Positions 9,306 to 18,043 of a stretch of DNA of 64,000 nucleotides are shown one piece after another. The position numbers and the translations under genes were made by a program. This DNA comes from Streptomyces sp. NBC_01471. Its GTDB lineage: Bacteria > Actinomycetota > Actinomycetes > Streptomycetales > Streptomycetaceae. Each line of letters starts with the position of its first letter. Within the stretch, counting starts at the first letter, position 1. Under the pieces are notes generated by a model. It searched no databases. It saw nothing but the letters and a program-made list of their open reading frames with translations, and was not told where the DNA came from. The DNA is taken from the NCBI RefSeq assembly GCF_041438865.1, contig NZ_CP109450.1:6636001-6700000 (forward strand), read 5' to 3'.

Positions 9306-10565
9306 ATGGCCGCGGGATACGCGGAACTCTTCGGCACCAGGCATGTGACGCGGCTGCTGACCGGCACCCTCGTCGGCCGGCTGCCGAACGCGACAGCCGC
9401 CATCGCCGTCGTGCTCTTCGTCCGCGCCCAGGGCGGCAGCTACTCGCTCGCGGGGGCGCTCTCCGCCGTCTACGGGCTGGCCACCGCGGTGGGCCAGCCG
9501 CTGCTGGGCCGGGCCGTCGACCTGTACGGACAGCCCCGGGTGATGCTGCCGTCGGCCCTGGTGTCGGCCCTCGGCATGGTGCTCTTCGCCGTGGCCGGCA
9601 CCGATCCGCTCCCGGTCGCCGTCGCCGCGATGCTGATCGCCGGGCTCTTCACGCCGCCCCTGGAGGGCGGACTGCGCGCCCTGTGGCCCGGCGTCCTCAA
9701 GCGCGAGGACCGGGTGCACGCCGCGTACGCGATGGACGCGGTGGCCCAGGAGGTGATGTTCACCGTCGGCCCGCTGCTGATCACTCTGGCGGCCTCGCTG
9801 TGGTCGGAGGCCGTCGCGCTGGTGGCCGTCAACGTCCTCGGGGTGCTCGGGGCGCTCTCCGTGGTTGTCTCGGAACCCTCGCGCAGCTGGCGCTCGGCGC
9901 CCCGAGAGGCCCACTGGCTGGGCGCGCTGCGCTCGCCCGGGCTGCTCGCGCTCCTGGGTGCCTTCTTCTTCGTCGGCCTGGCGCTGGGTTCGATCACGGT
10001 GGCCGCGGTCGCCTACTCGGACGGAAACGGCGGCGACGCCGCGTACGGCGTGCTGATGGCGGCGATCGGCCTCGGTGCGCTCGTCGGCGGGCTGCTGTAC
10101 GGGGCACGGCAGTGGGCGGGCGCCGCGGAGAAGCGGCTGCGCGTCCTCGTCGGCGCCCTCGCGCTCTGCTACCTGCCACTGATGCTGGTGCCCGGGGTGA
10201 CCGCGATGTCCGCACTGATGACGGTGGCCGGCGTCTTCCTCGCCCCGGCCCTCGCCTGCGCCTTCATCCTCGTCGACCGGCACGCCCCGCGCGGCACGGT
10301 GACCGAGGCGTTCTCCTGGCTGGTGACGACCTTCGGCGTCGGTGCCGCGCTGGGTACGGCCGTGGCCGGACCGGCCGTCGAGGCGGGCGGTGCGCCCGCC
10401 GGGTTCGCCGCCGCTGGAGGCGGGGGGACCGCCGCGCTGCTCGTCCTGCTGGCCACTCAGCGGGTCCTCGCAGCTCCCGGCGGTACCAGCTCCGTCGAGG
10501 CCGGTTCCGAAAATGATCGGAACGGGGCCGTCGAACCCGGTTTCAGGACAGGCCATCAGGCGTAA
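9306..10565 (+). CDS. MFS transporter (12 membrane segments)
   Basis: The 419-residue protein is a major facilitator with about 12 hydrophobic helices, a conserved segment LGRAVDLYGQPRVML in the loop after helix 2 (RxxxxxGxR/K-like motif A) and a basic central loop after helix 6. Such proteins act as drug or metabolite exporters in the inner membrane. The ATG at 9306 follows AAGGGG (9295-9300). An in-frame ATG at 9249 is rejected because it falls inside the inverted repeat assumed to be the operator and has no ribosome binding site. The gene ends 9 bases before pafA, so pafA may be read through from this promoter. Substrate cannot be told from sequence. Confidence 0.88.
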   Translation: MAAGYAELFGTRHVTRLLTGTLVGRLPNATAAIAVVLFVRAQGGSYSLAGALSAVYGLATAVGQPLLGRAVDLYGQPRVMLPSALVSALGMVLFAVAGTDPLPVAVAAMLIAGLFTPPLEGGLRALWPGVLKREDRVHAAYAMDAVAQEVMFTVGPLLITLAASLWSEAVALVAVNVLGVLGALSVVVSEPSRSWRSAPREAHWLGALRSPGLLALLGAFFFVGLALGSITVAAVAYSDGNGGDAAYGVLMAAIGLGALVGGLLYGARQWAGAAEKRLRVLVGALALCYLPLMLVPGVTAMSALMTVAGVFLAPALACAFILVDRHAPRGTVTEAFSWLVTTFGVGAALGTAVAGPAVEAGGAPAGFAAAGGGGTAALLVLLATQRVLAAPGGTSSVEAGSENDRNGAVEPGFRTGHQA

Positions 10566-10574
10566 TGTTCAGTC

Positions 10575-11936
10575 ATGGACCGCCGCATTTTCGGGCTGGA
10601 GAACGAGTACGGCGTCACGTGCACATTCAGGGGACAGCGCCGACTGTCACCTGACGAAGTGGCGCGCTACCTCTTCCGCCGTGTTGTGTCATGGGGCCGC
10701 AGCAGCAACGTCTTTCTGCGGAACGGCGCCCGCCTCTACCTCGACGTGGGATCGCATCCGGAATACGCAACTCCCGAGTGCGACAACGTGGCTGAACTGG
10801 TCACACACGACAAGGCCGGCGAGCGCATTCTGGAAGGCCTGCTCGTCGACGCCGAACGCCGCCTGCACGAGGAGGGAATCGCGGGCGACGTCTATCTTTT
10901 CAAGAACAACACCGACTCGGCGGGAAACTCCTACGGCTGCCACGAGAACTATCTCGTCGCCCGCCACGGGGAGTTCTCGCGGCTCGCGGACATTCTCATC
11001 CCCTTCCTCGTCACCCGCCAATTGCTCTGCGGCGCCGGAAAGGTGCTGCAGACACCGCGCGGAGCGGTCTTCTGCGTGAGTCAGCGGGCGGAGCACATCT
11101 GGGAGGGTGTCAGTTCCGCGACCACCCGTTCCCGTCCCATCATCAACACCCGCGACGAGCCGCACGCGGACGCCGAGCGCTACCGCAGGCTGCACGTCAT
11201 CGTCGGTGACTCGAACATGTCCGAGACGACCATGCTGCTGAAGGTCGGGGCGACCGACCTCGTCCTGCGCATGATCGAGGCGGGCACGGTCATGCGTGAT
11301 CTGACCCTGGAGAACCCGATCAGGGCCATCCGCGAGGTCAGCCACGACACCACGGGTCAGCGCAAGGTGCGCCTCGCCAGCGGGCGGGAGGCCTCGGCGC
11401 TCGAAGTCCAGCGCGAGTACTACGAGAAGGCCGTGGACTTCGTGGACCGCCGCGGCATCCGTACGGGCCAGGTCGCGCAGGTCCTGGAGCTCTGGGGCCG
11501 CACGCTCGACGCGATCGAGGAGGAGGACCTCGACAGGATCGGCACCGAGATCGACTGGGTGATGAAGTACAAGCTCATCGAGCGGTACCGGGACAAGCAC
11601 AACATGACCATGTCGAATCCGCGGGTCGCTCAGATAGACCTCGCCTATCACGACATCCACCGCCGGCGCGGGCTGTACTACCTGCTGGAGAAGCGCGGCC
11701 AGGCCGCGCGGATCTGTGACGACCTGAAGATCTTCGAGGGCAAGTCGGTGCCCCCGCAGACCACCAGGGCGCGGCTGCGCGGCGACTTCATCCGCCGGGC
11801 CCAGGAGCAGCGCAGGGACTTCACCGTCGACTGGGTCCATCTCAAGCTCAACGACCAGGCGCAGCGCACCGTGCTCTGCAAAGACCCTTTCCGGTCGGTG
11901 GACGACCGGGTGGAGAAGCTGATCGCCGGGATGTGA
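10575..11936 (+). CDS. pafA: Pup ligase PafA
   Basis: PafA uses ATP to phosphorylate the C-terminal Glu of Pup and joins it to substrate lysines. The 453-residue protein carries the glutamine-synthetase-like core: FGLENEYG with the Mg-binding glutamates E9 and E11, catalytic base D57 in [18 protein letters not shown], and [11 protein letters not shown], plus the small C-terminal domain that contacts Pup. It lacks the Dop loop, which separates it from dop at 4320-5831. It begins 9 bases after the MFS gene and only about 10 bases before the ATG there is little ribosome-binding sequence, so translational coupling is possible. A strong hairpin terminator follows. Confidence 0.97.
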   Translation: MDRRIFGLENEYGVTCTFRGQRRLSPDEVARYLFRRVVSWGRSSNVFLRNGARLYLDVGSHPEYATPECDNVAELVTHDKAGERILEGLLVDAERRLHEEGIAGDVYLFKNNTDSAGNSYGCHENYLVARHGEFSRLADILIPFLVTRQLLCGAGKVLQTPRGAVFCVSQRAEHIWEGVSSATTRSRPIINTRDEPHADAERYRRLHVIVGDSNMSETTMLLKVGATDLVLRMIEAGTVMRDLTLENPIRAIREVSHDTTGQRKVRLASGREASALEVQREYYEKAVDFVDRRGIRTGQVAQVLELWGRTLDAIEEEDLDRIGTEIDWVMKYKLIERYRDKHNMTMSNPRVAQIDLAYHDIHRRRGLYYLLEKRGQAARICDDLKIFEGKSVPPQTTRARLRGDFIRRAQEQRRDFTVDWVHLKLNDQAQRTVLCKDPFRSVDDRVEKLIAGM

Positions 11937-11954
11937 CCGTCCTCACCCCCGGTC

Positions 11955-11996
11955 GCGCGAGGGCCCCGCACACATCAGTGCGCGGGGCCCTCGCGC
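11955..11996 (+). terminator. Terminator of pafA
   Basis: A perfect 15-bp inverted repeat (11955-11969 with 11982-11996) with a 12-base loop begins 18 bases after pafA. It lacks a T-run but is very stable. Confidence 0.7.
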
Positions 11997-12072
11997 ATGC
12001 CGTGAGCCCACATGGGGGACGCGGAGTCGTAGAGTGGCGGCCACTGACACCCCCACTACCCCGAGGACCACT

Positions 12073-13074
12073 GTGCGACGCCGTTTTGCTGCCTTGCTCA
12101 TCGTGCCGGCCCTGGTGCTGACCGCCTGCGGAGGTGAGGACTCCAAGAAGACGGATGACTCGTCCTCACCGCCCGACAAGGCCGCCGCCACGGCCGTGCC
12201 CAAGCCTGTCGATTCGGCGTCCCCACTGCCGACGGTGTCGGGCGGCGCGGGCAAGAAGGCGACCATCACGGTCCCCAAGAAGGACCCGAGCGGGAAGTTC
12301 GTCATCCACACCCTCTCCGAGGGCAGTGGCGCCGTGGTCAAGAAGAACGACCTGGTGATGGCCGACTTCACCGGCAAGGTCTGGAAGAGCGGCAAGGACA
12401 TCGGCAGCTCGTTCGACAAGGGCGGCGCCCCGCAGCTCATCACCGCCGGTTCCAAGACGATCATCCCGGCCTTCGCCGACGCCGTCACCGGCAAGAAGAT
12501 CGGCAGCCGCGTCCTGGTCGTCGCGCCGCCCAGCGCGGCCTTCGGCAGCCAGGGCCAGCAGCAGCTCGGTGTCACCGGCAAGGACACCCTGATCTTCGCG
12601 CTGGACATCAAGAAGGTGATCCCGAAGAAGGTCGAGGGCACCCAGGCCCCCACCTCGTCCGACCTGCCCCAGATCAAGGCGGACAAAGAAGCCCCCGCCA
12701 CCATCTCCGTACCGAAGAGCGACCCGCCGAAGAAGCTGGTCGACAAGGAGCTGATCCAGGGCAAGGGCGCCACGGTCAAGAAGGGCCAGACCGTCTACAT
12801 GCAGTACAGCGGTGCTGCCTGGAAGCCCAACGAGGGCAAGGCCTCCGCGACGCTCTTCGACTCGTCCTGGAAGACCGGCACGCCGTTCCAGACCGCCATC
12901 GGTGAGGGCGCGGTCATCAAGGGCTGGGACCAGGGAATCGTCGGCAAGAAGGTCGGCAGCCGGGTCATGCTGGTGATCCCGCCGGAGCTGGCGTACGGCG
13001 ACAAGGCCCAGGGCACGACCCTGCCCGCCAAGTCGACGCTGGTCTTCGTCGTCGACATTCTGGCGGCAATGTAA
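12073..13074 (+). CDS. Lipoprotein with two FKBP-type prolyl isomerase domains
   Basis: The GTG at 12073 follows GAGGA and gives a classic lipoprotein signal peptide: RRR, a hydrophobic stretch and lipobox LTAC (cleavage before the Cys). The earlier in-frame GTG at 12034 would bury that signal. The 333-residue product has two FKBP folds after a Ser/Pro/Lys-rich linker. The first (about residues 75-190) is degenerate, with GSRVLVVAPPSAAFG in place of the usual IPPxLAYG; the second (about 215-333) keeps IKGWDQGIVGKKVGSRVMLVI and IPPELAYGD. It probably folds exported proteins at the outer face of the membrane. A cytosolic FKBP follows 42 bases downstream. Confidence 0.92.
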   Translation: MRRRFAALLIVPALVLTACGGEDSKKTDDSSSPPDKAAATAVPKPVDSASPLPTVSGGAGKKATITVPKKDPSGKFVIHTLSEGSGAVVKKNDLVMADFTGKVWKSGKDIGSSFDKGGAPQLITAGSKTIIPAFADAVTGKKIGSRVLVVAPPSAAFGSQGQQQLGVTGKDTLIFALDIKKVIPKKVEGTQAPTSSDLPQIKADKEAPATISVPKSDPPKKLVDKELIQGKGATVKKGQTVYMQYSGAAWKPNEGKASATLFDSSWKTGTPFQTAIGEGAVIKGWDQGIVGKKVGSRVMLVIPPELAYGDKAQGTTLPAKSTLVFVVDILAAM

Positions 13075-13116
13075 GACTGTCCCGGTTGTCCAGCACCAAG
13101 AAGTAGGAGCAGTTAC

Positions 13117-13488
13117 GTGAGCATCGACAAGCCCGAGATCGACTTCCCGGGCGGCGAGCCGCCTGCCGACCTGGAGATCAAGGAGATCTGGGAGGGCGAC
13201 GGCGCTGTCGCCAAGGCCGGGGACAAGGTCAAGGTCCACTACGTGGGCGTGGCCTTCTCCACCGGCGAGGAGTTCGACGCGAGCTGGAACCGGGGCACTC
13301 CGCTGGAGTTCCAGCTCGGTGTCGGCCAGGTTATCGCCGGCTGGGACCAGGGCGTCCAGGGCATGAAGGTCGGCGGCCGCCGCCAGCTGACCATCCCCGC
13401 GCACCTCGCGTACGGCGACCGCGGCGCCGGTGGCCGTATCAAGCCGGGCGAGACGCTGATCTTCGTCTGTGACCTGGTCGCTGTCTGA
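13117..13488 (+). CDS. FKBP-type peptidyl-prolyl cis-trans isomerase
   Basis: This 123-residue cytosolic FKBP has a single complete domain: KVKVHYVGVAFSTGEEFDAS, the VIAGWDQGVQGMKVGGRRQL core and the IPAHLAYGDRGAGG loop, close to the size of human FKBP12. Active-site aromatic residues (Tyr, Phe, Trp, Tyr, Phe) are present, so it should be an active isomerase and bind FK506-type macrolides. The GTG at 13117 follows TAGGAG. It forms a pair with the lipoprotein FKBP upstream, and a terminator ends the unit before pafB. Confidence 0.94.
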   Translation: MSIDKPEIDFPGGEPPADLEIKEIWEGDGAVAKAGDKVKVHYVGVAFSTGEEFDASWNRGTPLEFQLGVGQVIAGWDQGVQGMKVGGRRQLTIPAHLAYGDRGAGGRIKPGETLIFVCDLVAV

Positions 13489-13504
13489 CCGGAACTGATC
13501 GTTT

Positions 13505-13545
13505 CCGAGGGTCCATGCCTGCCGGCATGGACCCTCGGCTTTTGA
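13505..13545 (+). terminator. Intrinsic terminator of the FKBP pair
   Basis: A perfect 15-bp stem (13505-13519 with 13524-13538) with a TGCC loop is followed by CTTTTGA, 16 bases after the stop codon. Confidence 0.9.
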
Positions 13546-13660
13546 CCGGGCACCGCGGAGCGGTACGGTCGGCGATCGTGGAACGTCCTGCGTTCCACGT
13601 GCTGCGTTCTTCCCGGGGAATGGCCCCGGCGGACGCACCCGGACTCCAGAGAGGGCGTCG

Positions 13661-14617
13661 ATGGCGATTGCCAAGGCCGAGCGGCTCATGAATCTGGCAC
13701 TGTGCCTGCTCGGAACCAGGCGACCCCTCAGCAAGCGGGAACTGCGGGGGTCCATCGAGGCGTATCTGGAAGCGGGTTCGGACGAATCCTTCAACCGGAT
13801 GTTCGAGCGGGACAAGGACGATCTGCGGGAACTCGGCCTGGTGATCGAGACGGTCGAGAGCCTGGACGGGGACGCCGGATATCTGGCCCGCCGCGACAGC
13901 AACAGGCTTCCGCCGGTCGCGCTCGACGCCGAGGAGGCCGCCGCGCTCGGACTGGCCGCCAAGGTCTGGCAGCAGGCCCGGCTGGCCGGCGCCGCCAGCG
14001 GCGCGCTGCAGAAACTGCGGGCCGCCGGCATGCCCGAGGCCGAGGACCCGTACGCCGTGCAGCACGGCGCCCTGGAACCGCGCATCCCGGTCCACGAGGC
14101 CGCGTTCGAACCGCTGATGCTGGCCTGCCGCGACCGCCGCCCGGTCGTCTTCGACTACCGCAAGGCCAACGCGGCCCGCCCCGAGGCCCGTCAGGTCGAA
14201 CCGTGGACGCTGGAGTGCTGGCGCGGCCACTGGTATCTCGCGGGCTGGGACCGTGAGCGCGGCGCCGAGCGGGTGTTCCGGCTCTCCCGTATCACCGGCA
14301 AAGTCCGTTCACGGCCCGGTGTGTTCACCGCCGAGGTGCCGGACGTGGTGACCGTGCGCGAGACCGTGGAGACCTGGGCGGGCGAGACCGCGACCCGCAG
14401 CGCGCGGATCCGGCTGCGCTCGGGTGCCGGATACCCGCTGCGCTCTCGTGCCACAGCCGTCCGGGAACTCGGCGACGGATGGGACGAGTTGGAGATTCCG
14501 TACGGACACGGCCTGGATGCCTGGCTGGTGGAGTTCGGACCCGACGTGATCGTGCTGGAGCCCGTGGACCTGCGGGCCGATGTGGTGGACCGGCTGCGCG
14601 CCGTGGCCAAGGACTGA
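13661..14617 (+). CDS. pafB: WYL-domain transcriptional regulator PafB
   Basis: PafB and PafC form a heterodimeric transcriptional activator of the DNA-damage response in mycobacteria, encoded beside pafA. The 318-residue protein has an N-terminal winged helix-turn-helix (AERLMNLALCLLGTRRPLSKREL), a WYL domain (WRGHWYLAGWDRERGAERVFRLSRI, about residues 190-225) and a C-terminal WCX domain. The ATG at 13661 follows GAGAGGG. Seven bases separate its stop from pafC. The family role comes from mycobacteria; whether it controls DNA repair here is inference. Confidence 0.95.
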   Translation: MAIAKAERLMNLALCLLGTRRPLSKRELRGSIEAYLEAGSDESFNRMFERDKDDLRELGLVIETVESLDGDAGYLARRDSNRLPPVALDAEEAAALGLAAKVWQQARLAGAASGALQKLRAAGMPEAEDPYAVQHGALEPRIPVHEAAFEPLMLACRDRRPVVFDYRKANAARPEARQVEPWTLECWRGHWYLAGWDRERGAERVFRLSRITGKVRSRPGVFTAEVPDVVTVRETVETWAGETATRSARIRLRSGAGYPLRSRATAVRELGDGWDELEIPYGHGLDAWLVEFGPDVIVLEPVDLRADVVDRLRAVAKD

Positions 14618-14624
14618 GGAGCAC

Positions 14625-15581
14625 GTGGCTACGAACGCGATCGACCAGACCCGCCGGATGCTGTCCCTGGTGACCTATCTGCGCGAGCGCCCCGGTGCCC
14701 GGGTCGGAGATGTCGCGCGCGCCTTCGGCATCACCGAGGACGAGCTGATCTCGGACCTCGACGTGCTGCCCATGTGCGGAACGAGCTTCCGCGGCGGCGA
14801 CCTCCTCGACATCGACACCGACGGCGAGTCCATCTGGTGGCACAACGCCGACGACGTCGCCGCGCCGCTGCGGCTCGCGGCCGACGAGGCCACGGCCCTG
14901 CTGGTGGCCGCGCGCGCCGTGGCGACCCTGCCGGGGCTCCGCGAGGGCGACCGGCAGGCGCTGCTGCGGGCCACCGCCAAGCTGGAGGCCGCGGCCGGTG
15001 AGGCGGCGGGTGCCAGCTCCCGGCTCTCGGTGACCTTCGAGTCCGAGGGCGGCGTGTTCGCCGACGTCGACCGGGCCATCTCGGAGCGGCGCAGGCTCTG
15101 GCTGCGGTACTACTCACCGGCGCGCGACGAGCTCACCGAGCGCGAGGTCGACCCGATCAGGCTGTTCGCGGTCGGCCATACGTACATGGAGGCCTGGTGC
15201 TACCTGTCCGAGGCCCGGCGCACCTTCCGGCTGGACCGGGTCGCCGAGATCCGGCTGCTCGACGAGCCCTCCGCGCCGCCCGAGCTGGAGCTGCGCGATC
15301 TGTCGGCGGGGCTCGTCCAGCCCGCGGCCGAGGACCCCGAGGTCGTGGTCGAGGTCGGACCGGGCGGCCGCTGGGTCGCCGAGTACTACCCCCACGACAC
15401 CGCGGAGGAACTCGCCGACGGCGGGCTGCGCATCACCCTGCGCACCCCCGACCCCGCCTCGCTGCGCAGGCTCGCCCTGCGGCTGGGCCGGGACGGGCGC
15501 ATCGTCTCGCCGGGTGACCTGGCGGCCAGCGCACAGCTCGCGGCCCGTGAGGCGCTCGCGGCCTACGACGGGCAGGAGTAG
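14625..15581 (+). CDS. pafC: WYL-domain transcriptional regulator PafC
   Basis: This 318-residue partner of PafB has the same order of parts: winged helix (TRRMLSLVTYLRERPGARVGDVARAF), WYL domain (RLFAVGHTYMEAWCYLSEARRTFRLDRV) and a WCX C-terminal domain. The GTG at 14625 is selected because GAGGAG (14616-14621) overlaps the pafB stop codon; the ATG at 14580 lies inside pafB. Tight spacing implies co-translation in equal amounts, fitting a heterodimer. The gene is followed within 15 bases by a small zinc-ribbon protein gene. Confidence 0.95.
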   Translation: MATNAIDQTRRMLSLVTYLRERPGARVGDVARAFGITEDELISDLDVLPMCGTSFRGGDLLDIDTDGESIWWHNADDVAAPLRLAADEATALLVAARAVATLPGLREGDRQALLRATAKLEAAAGEAAGASSRLSVTFESEGGVFADVDRAISERRRLWLRYYSPARDELTEREVDPIRLFAVGHTYMEAWCYLSEARRTFRLDRVAEIRLLDEPSAPPELELRDLSAGLVQPAAEDPEVVVEVGPGGRWVAEYYPHDTAEELADGGLRITLRTPDPASLRRLALRLGRDGRIVSPGDLAASAQLAAREALAAYDGQE

Positions 15582-15595
15582 AGGAGTTGGGAAAT

Positions 15596-15850
15596 ATGTC
15601 GGTTATGCCCGGATTCGCGGCGCAAGTGGGCCCGGTCATCTTCCGGGCCGCCTGCCCGGACTGCCGCAGCCGGTTCGAGCTGGCCGCGGGCGCGCTGCGG
15701 CTGGCGATCGGCGCCAGCCGGCGCACCACCTTCTACTCCTTCACCTGCCCCGACTGCGGATCGTCGGTGCGCAAGCCGGCCGGTGAGCGGATCGTCGAAC
15801 TCCTCACCGGCGGAGGCGTGCGGACGCTGCGCCTCCACTCCACTGTCTAG
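15596..15850 (+). CDS. Small zinc-ribbon protein
   Basis: The 84-residue product has two CPDC knuckles (RAACPDCRSRF and FTCPDCGSSV) about 35 residues apart, the pattern of a zinc ribbon. The ATG at 15596 lies 9 bases after GAGGAG (15581-15586); the TTG at 15587 that would extend it overlaps this site. No catalytic motif is visible. Its tight position behind pafC suggests co-transcription with the PafBC regulator pair and a nucleic-acid or protein-binding role, which is inference. Confidence 0.75.
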   Translation: MSVMPGFAAQVGPVIFRAACPDCRSRFELAAGALRLAIGASRRTTFYSFTCPDCGSSVRKPAGERIVELLTGGGVRTLRLHSTV

Positions 15851-15859
15851 GGTGCTCAC

Positions 15860-16057
15860 ATGTTCTGGCCGATGACCGCGATCGTCCTGGGGTTCCTCGG
15901 AATCGCCGTGCTCGGTGTGCTCGCCATCAGGGTTTTCGTCGAGGCCCAGCGCCTCGGCACCCAAGTGGCGCGTGCCACACAACAGATCGGCCAGGCCGCC
16001 GAGGGCCTGGAGCGTGCGGCCACCGGGCTCGCACGGAGCGGTGAAAGTTTGCGATAG
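15860..16057 (+). CDS. Small single-span membrane protein
   Basis: The 65-residue product has one N-terminal transmembrane helix (about residues 5-24) followed by an amphipathic helix rich in Ala, Gln and Arg (VARATQQIGQAAEGLERAAT), a TatA/B-like or DUF948-like layout. It starts 9 bases after the zinc-ribbon gene with only a weak GGGTG ribosome binding site. It lies just upstream of tatA but lacks the FG hinge motif of TatA, so it is not called a Tat component. Confidence 0.65.
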   Translation: MFWPMTAIVLGFLGIAVLGVLAIRVFVEAQRLGTQVARATQQIGQAAEGLERAATGLARSGESLR

Positions 16058-16155
16058 AGGCGCTCGGCTCTGCTGCGGGGCCGTTTCGGGCGGTACGCTG
16101 CTGGTCGCGGGCCCGGGAGCGAGGCGCGGGCCGCAAGCGCGAGTCTGCACAGGGA

Positions 16156-16186
16156 TTGCCCTGCGTTTACCCCCGCGGGTTACGAT
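16156..16186 (+). promoter_or_regulatory. Possible promoter of tatAC
   Basis: TTGCCC (16156-16161) and TACGAT (16181-16186) are separated by 19 bases, slightly wide for a housekeeping promoter. It lies about 80 bases upstream of tatA in a 210-base gap that holds no gene. Confidence 0.35.
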
Positions 16187-16267
16187 CGCTGCCAGCACGA
16201 CGACCGGACGCCTGTCCGATCGGTCGGGCAGCCCCACCCCAGCCGCCTCGGTGAGAAGGTACAGCTT

Positions 16268-16552
16268 ATGTTCGGAAGGCTCGGCGCCCCCGAGATCATC
16301 CTGATCCTCGTCGTCATCGTCCTGCTGTTCGGTGCGAAGAAGCTTCCGGACATGGCCCGGTCCCTGGGCAAGTCCGCCCGCATCCTCAAGAGCGAGGCCA
16401 AGGCGATGAAGTCGGAAGGCCAGCAGACCGCCCCGGCCGACCCGCCGCAGGACAACGCCCAGACCGACGTCCCGCGTACGATCCAGGCTGCTCCGGGAGA
16501 CGTGACCAGCGCCCGTCCTGTGACCGAGCCGTCGGACTCGACCAAGCGCTGA
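16268..16552 (+). CDS. tatA: Sec-independent protein translocase TatA
   Basis: TatA multimers form the pore through which folded proteins carrying twin-arginine signals cross the membrane. The 94-residue protein has the N-terminal helix ([15 protein letters not shown]), the FG-AKKLP hinge and an amphipathic helix ([20 protein letters not shown]), then a polar disordered tail. A GAGAAGG site precedes the ATG. It is 62 bases upstream of tatC. A separate tatB is not in this window. Confidence 0.95.
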   Translation: MFGRLGAPEIILILVVIVLLFGAKKLPDMARSLGKSARILKSEAKAMKSEGQQTAPADPPQDNAQTDVPRTIQAAPGDVTSARPVTEPSDSTKR

Positions 16553-16614
16553 CAACCGGGCCGGAGCGGGCACCGCGGTGAGCGGCCGCCCGCCGCACGA
16601 GATGAGGACGTGGG

Positions 16615-17559
16615 TTGCTTAATTCTGACCGCAAGTCGGAAACAGGGCCCGACGGGCGCATGCCTCTCGTGGAGCACTTGCGTGAGCTGCGTAACCGCGT
16701 AGCGAAGGCATTGCTGGCGATCATGGTCGTCACGATTATTGCGGCTTTCTTCTATGACCACATAATCGATATCGTCACCAAGCCGGTACTGCAATCTGTT
16801 GGTTGCAACACGAGTTTCGCCGACTTGGCAGCCAAGCCCGCCGGTACCTGCGCCCGCATTACGCTCAACGGCCTCCTCGCTCCGTTCACGCTGGCACTGA
16901 AGGTCTCCCTGACAGCGGGTGTTGTTGTGGCGTCGCCCGTCTGGCTCTATCAGCTGTGGGCCTTCGTAGCGCCTGGCTTGCACCGGCACGAGAAGCGGTA
17001 TGCGCGCTTCTTTGCTGGGGCGGGAGTTCCGCTTTTTCTCGGCGGGGCACTGTTCGCCTACAAGATCCTCCCGACAACTGCTTCGGTGCTTATCAAGTTC
17101 ACTCCGCTGGGCGTGGACAACTTGCTACCGCTCGACGACCTGCTTGACCTCGTGACGCGAATGATTGTCGTTTTCGGACTTTCTTTCGAGATGCCGTTGC
17201 TTCTGGTGATGCTCAACTTCGTCGGGATTTGCACCGGTCGTCGGATGCTGGGCTGGTGGCGCGGCATGATCATGGGCATCACGGTGTTCGCTGCCGTGGC
17301 AACTCCCAGCGTCGATCCGCTCAGCATGCTCGCACTGGCTGCTCCAATCTGCTTGTTGTACTTCCTCGCAGTCGGTGTGGCGATTTTTCACGATCGCCGT
17401 AAGGCATCGCGCGAGGCTAACGAACCCGATGCTGACGAACCCTCCGAGCTGGACCTGACACCTGAAGGCGTAGGAGCGATCGAGCCAGTCTCCCCTTCGC
17501 CAATGGTTCCCGAGCGGAGCGGTTTCAATAGGGTTGGCGAGCATGACGACATCACCTAA
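16615..17559 (+). CDS. tatC: Sec-independent protein translocase TatC
   Basis: TatC is the six-span membrane receptor for twin-arginine signal peptides. The 314-residue protein starts at TTG 16615 after ATGAGGA and carries the family hallmarks: MPLVEHLRELRNR near the N terminus, the conserved Pro/Glu residues in the first loop region, and YQLWAFVAPGL. The C-terminal 60 residues are acidic and disordered. Codon use is odd for this chromosome: many third positions are A or T (for example ACG ATT ATT, CAC ATA ATC), unlike tatA just upstream. This suggests that the gene was replaced by recombination with a lower-GC actinobacterial copy. Confidence 0.95.
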   Translation: MLNSDRKSETGPDGRMPLVEHLRELRNRVAKALLAIMVVTIIAAFFYDHIIDIVTKPVLQSVGCNTSFADLAAKPAGTCARITLNGLLAPFTLALKVSLTAGVVVASPVWLYQLWAFVAPGLHRHEKRYARFFAGAGVPLFLGGALFAYKILPTTASVLIKFTPLGVDNLLPLDDLLDLVTRMIVVFGLSFEMPLLLVMLNFVGICTGRRMLGWWRGMIMGITVFAAVATPSVDPLSMLALAAPICLLYFLAVGVAIFHDRRKASREANEPDADEPSELDLTPEGVGAIEPVSPSPMVPERSGFNRVGEHDDIT

Positions 17560-17612
17560 TTGATGGCTTTCCTTCCGTCGTGAATTGATTTGCGGGAGAA
17601 AATCTGCTGCGA

Positions 17613-17649
17613 AAAATGCGGTTCCACGGAATTCGTGGAACCGCATTTT
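17613..17649. terminator. Bidirectional terminator between tatC and the secreted protein gene
   Basis: AAAATGCGGTTCCACG pairs perfectly with CGTGGAACCGCATTTT (16 bp) around a 5-base loop. A-run and T-run flank it on the two sides, so it can stop transcription from either direction. Confidence 0.9.
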
Positions 17650-17716
17650 CGTGCTTGGGTGGAACTTCAAGTCTTGGCGCAATCAGGGGCTAGACCAAGT
17701 AGCTCAAGGTTCGAGT

Positions 17717-18043
17717 TCAGCAGCTCTTGAAGCCGATGGGCTTGTTGTAGAACACATAGTTACCCTTGGCGCCTCCGGACGCCTTTATGCATTCGGTAGT
17801 AAACGCACCTGTTCTGACCTCAAGGCCTGATTTCCCGCTACAGGTGTTGTGGTAATAAACGGTCCATGTCACCGATCCGTCCGTCCAGGACCAGTTGAAA
17901 CAACCTGTCGATCCTGAATGGTAGGAGAGCGGAGAAGCATCGGCCGAGGTGGCGGCCATCGCCGGAGTCGATGCTGAGACCGCGAGGATTGCCGCAGCAG
18001 CCGCAGCGACAGCTCCCAAGCGCTGGAGCAGGTTCTTACGCAT
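17717..18043 (-). CDS. Small secreted four-cysteine protein
   Basis: The 108-residue product has a Sec signal peptide (RKNLLQR, then an Ala-rich core) cut after AMA at about residue 30. The mature 78 residues are rich in Trp/Tyr/Ser/Thr with four cysteines (C48, C68, C85, C108), likely two disulfides. The ATG at 18043 follows a purine-rich GAGGGGGGAA. The size and cysteine spacing loosely recall small secreted all-beta inhibitors of the tendamistat type, but no diagnostic motif supports that, so function is unknown. It is convergent with tatC, has low GC compared with the chromosome, and lies in the same AT-richer segment. Confidence 0.75.
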   Translation of the reverse strand: MRKNLLQRLGAVAAAAAAILAVSASTPAMAATSADASPLSYHSGSTGCFNWSWTDGSVTWTVYYHNTCSGKSGLEVRTGAFTTECIKASGGAKGNYVFYNKPIGFKSC

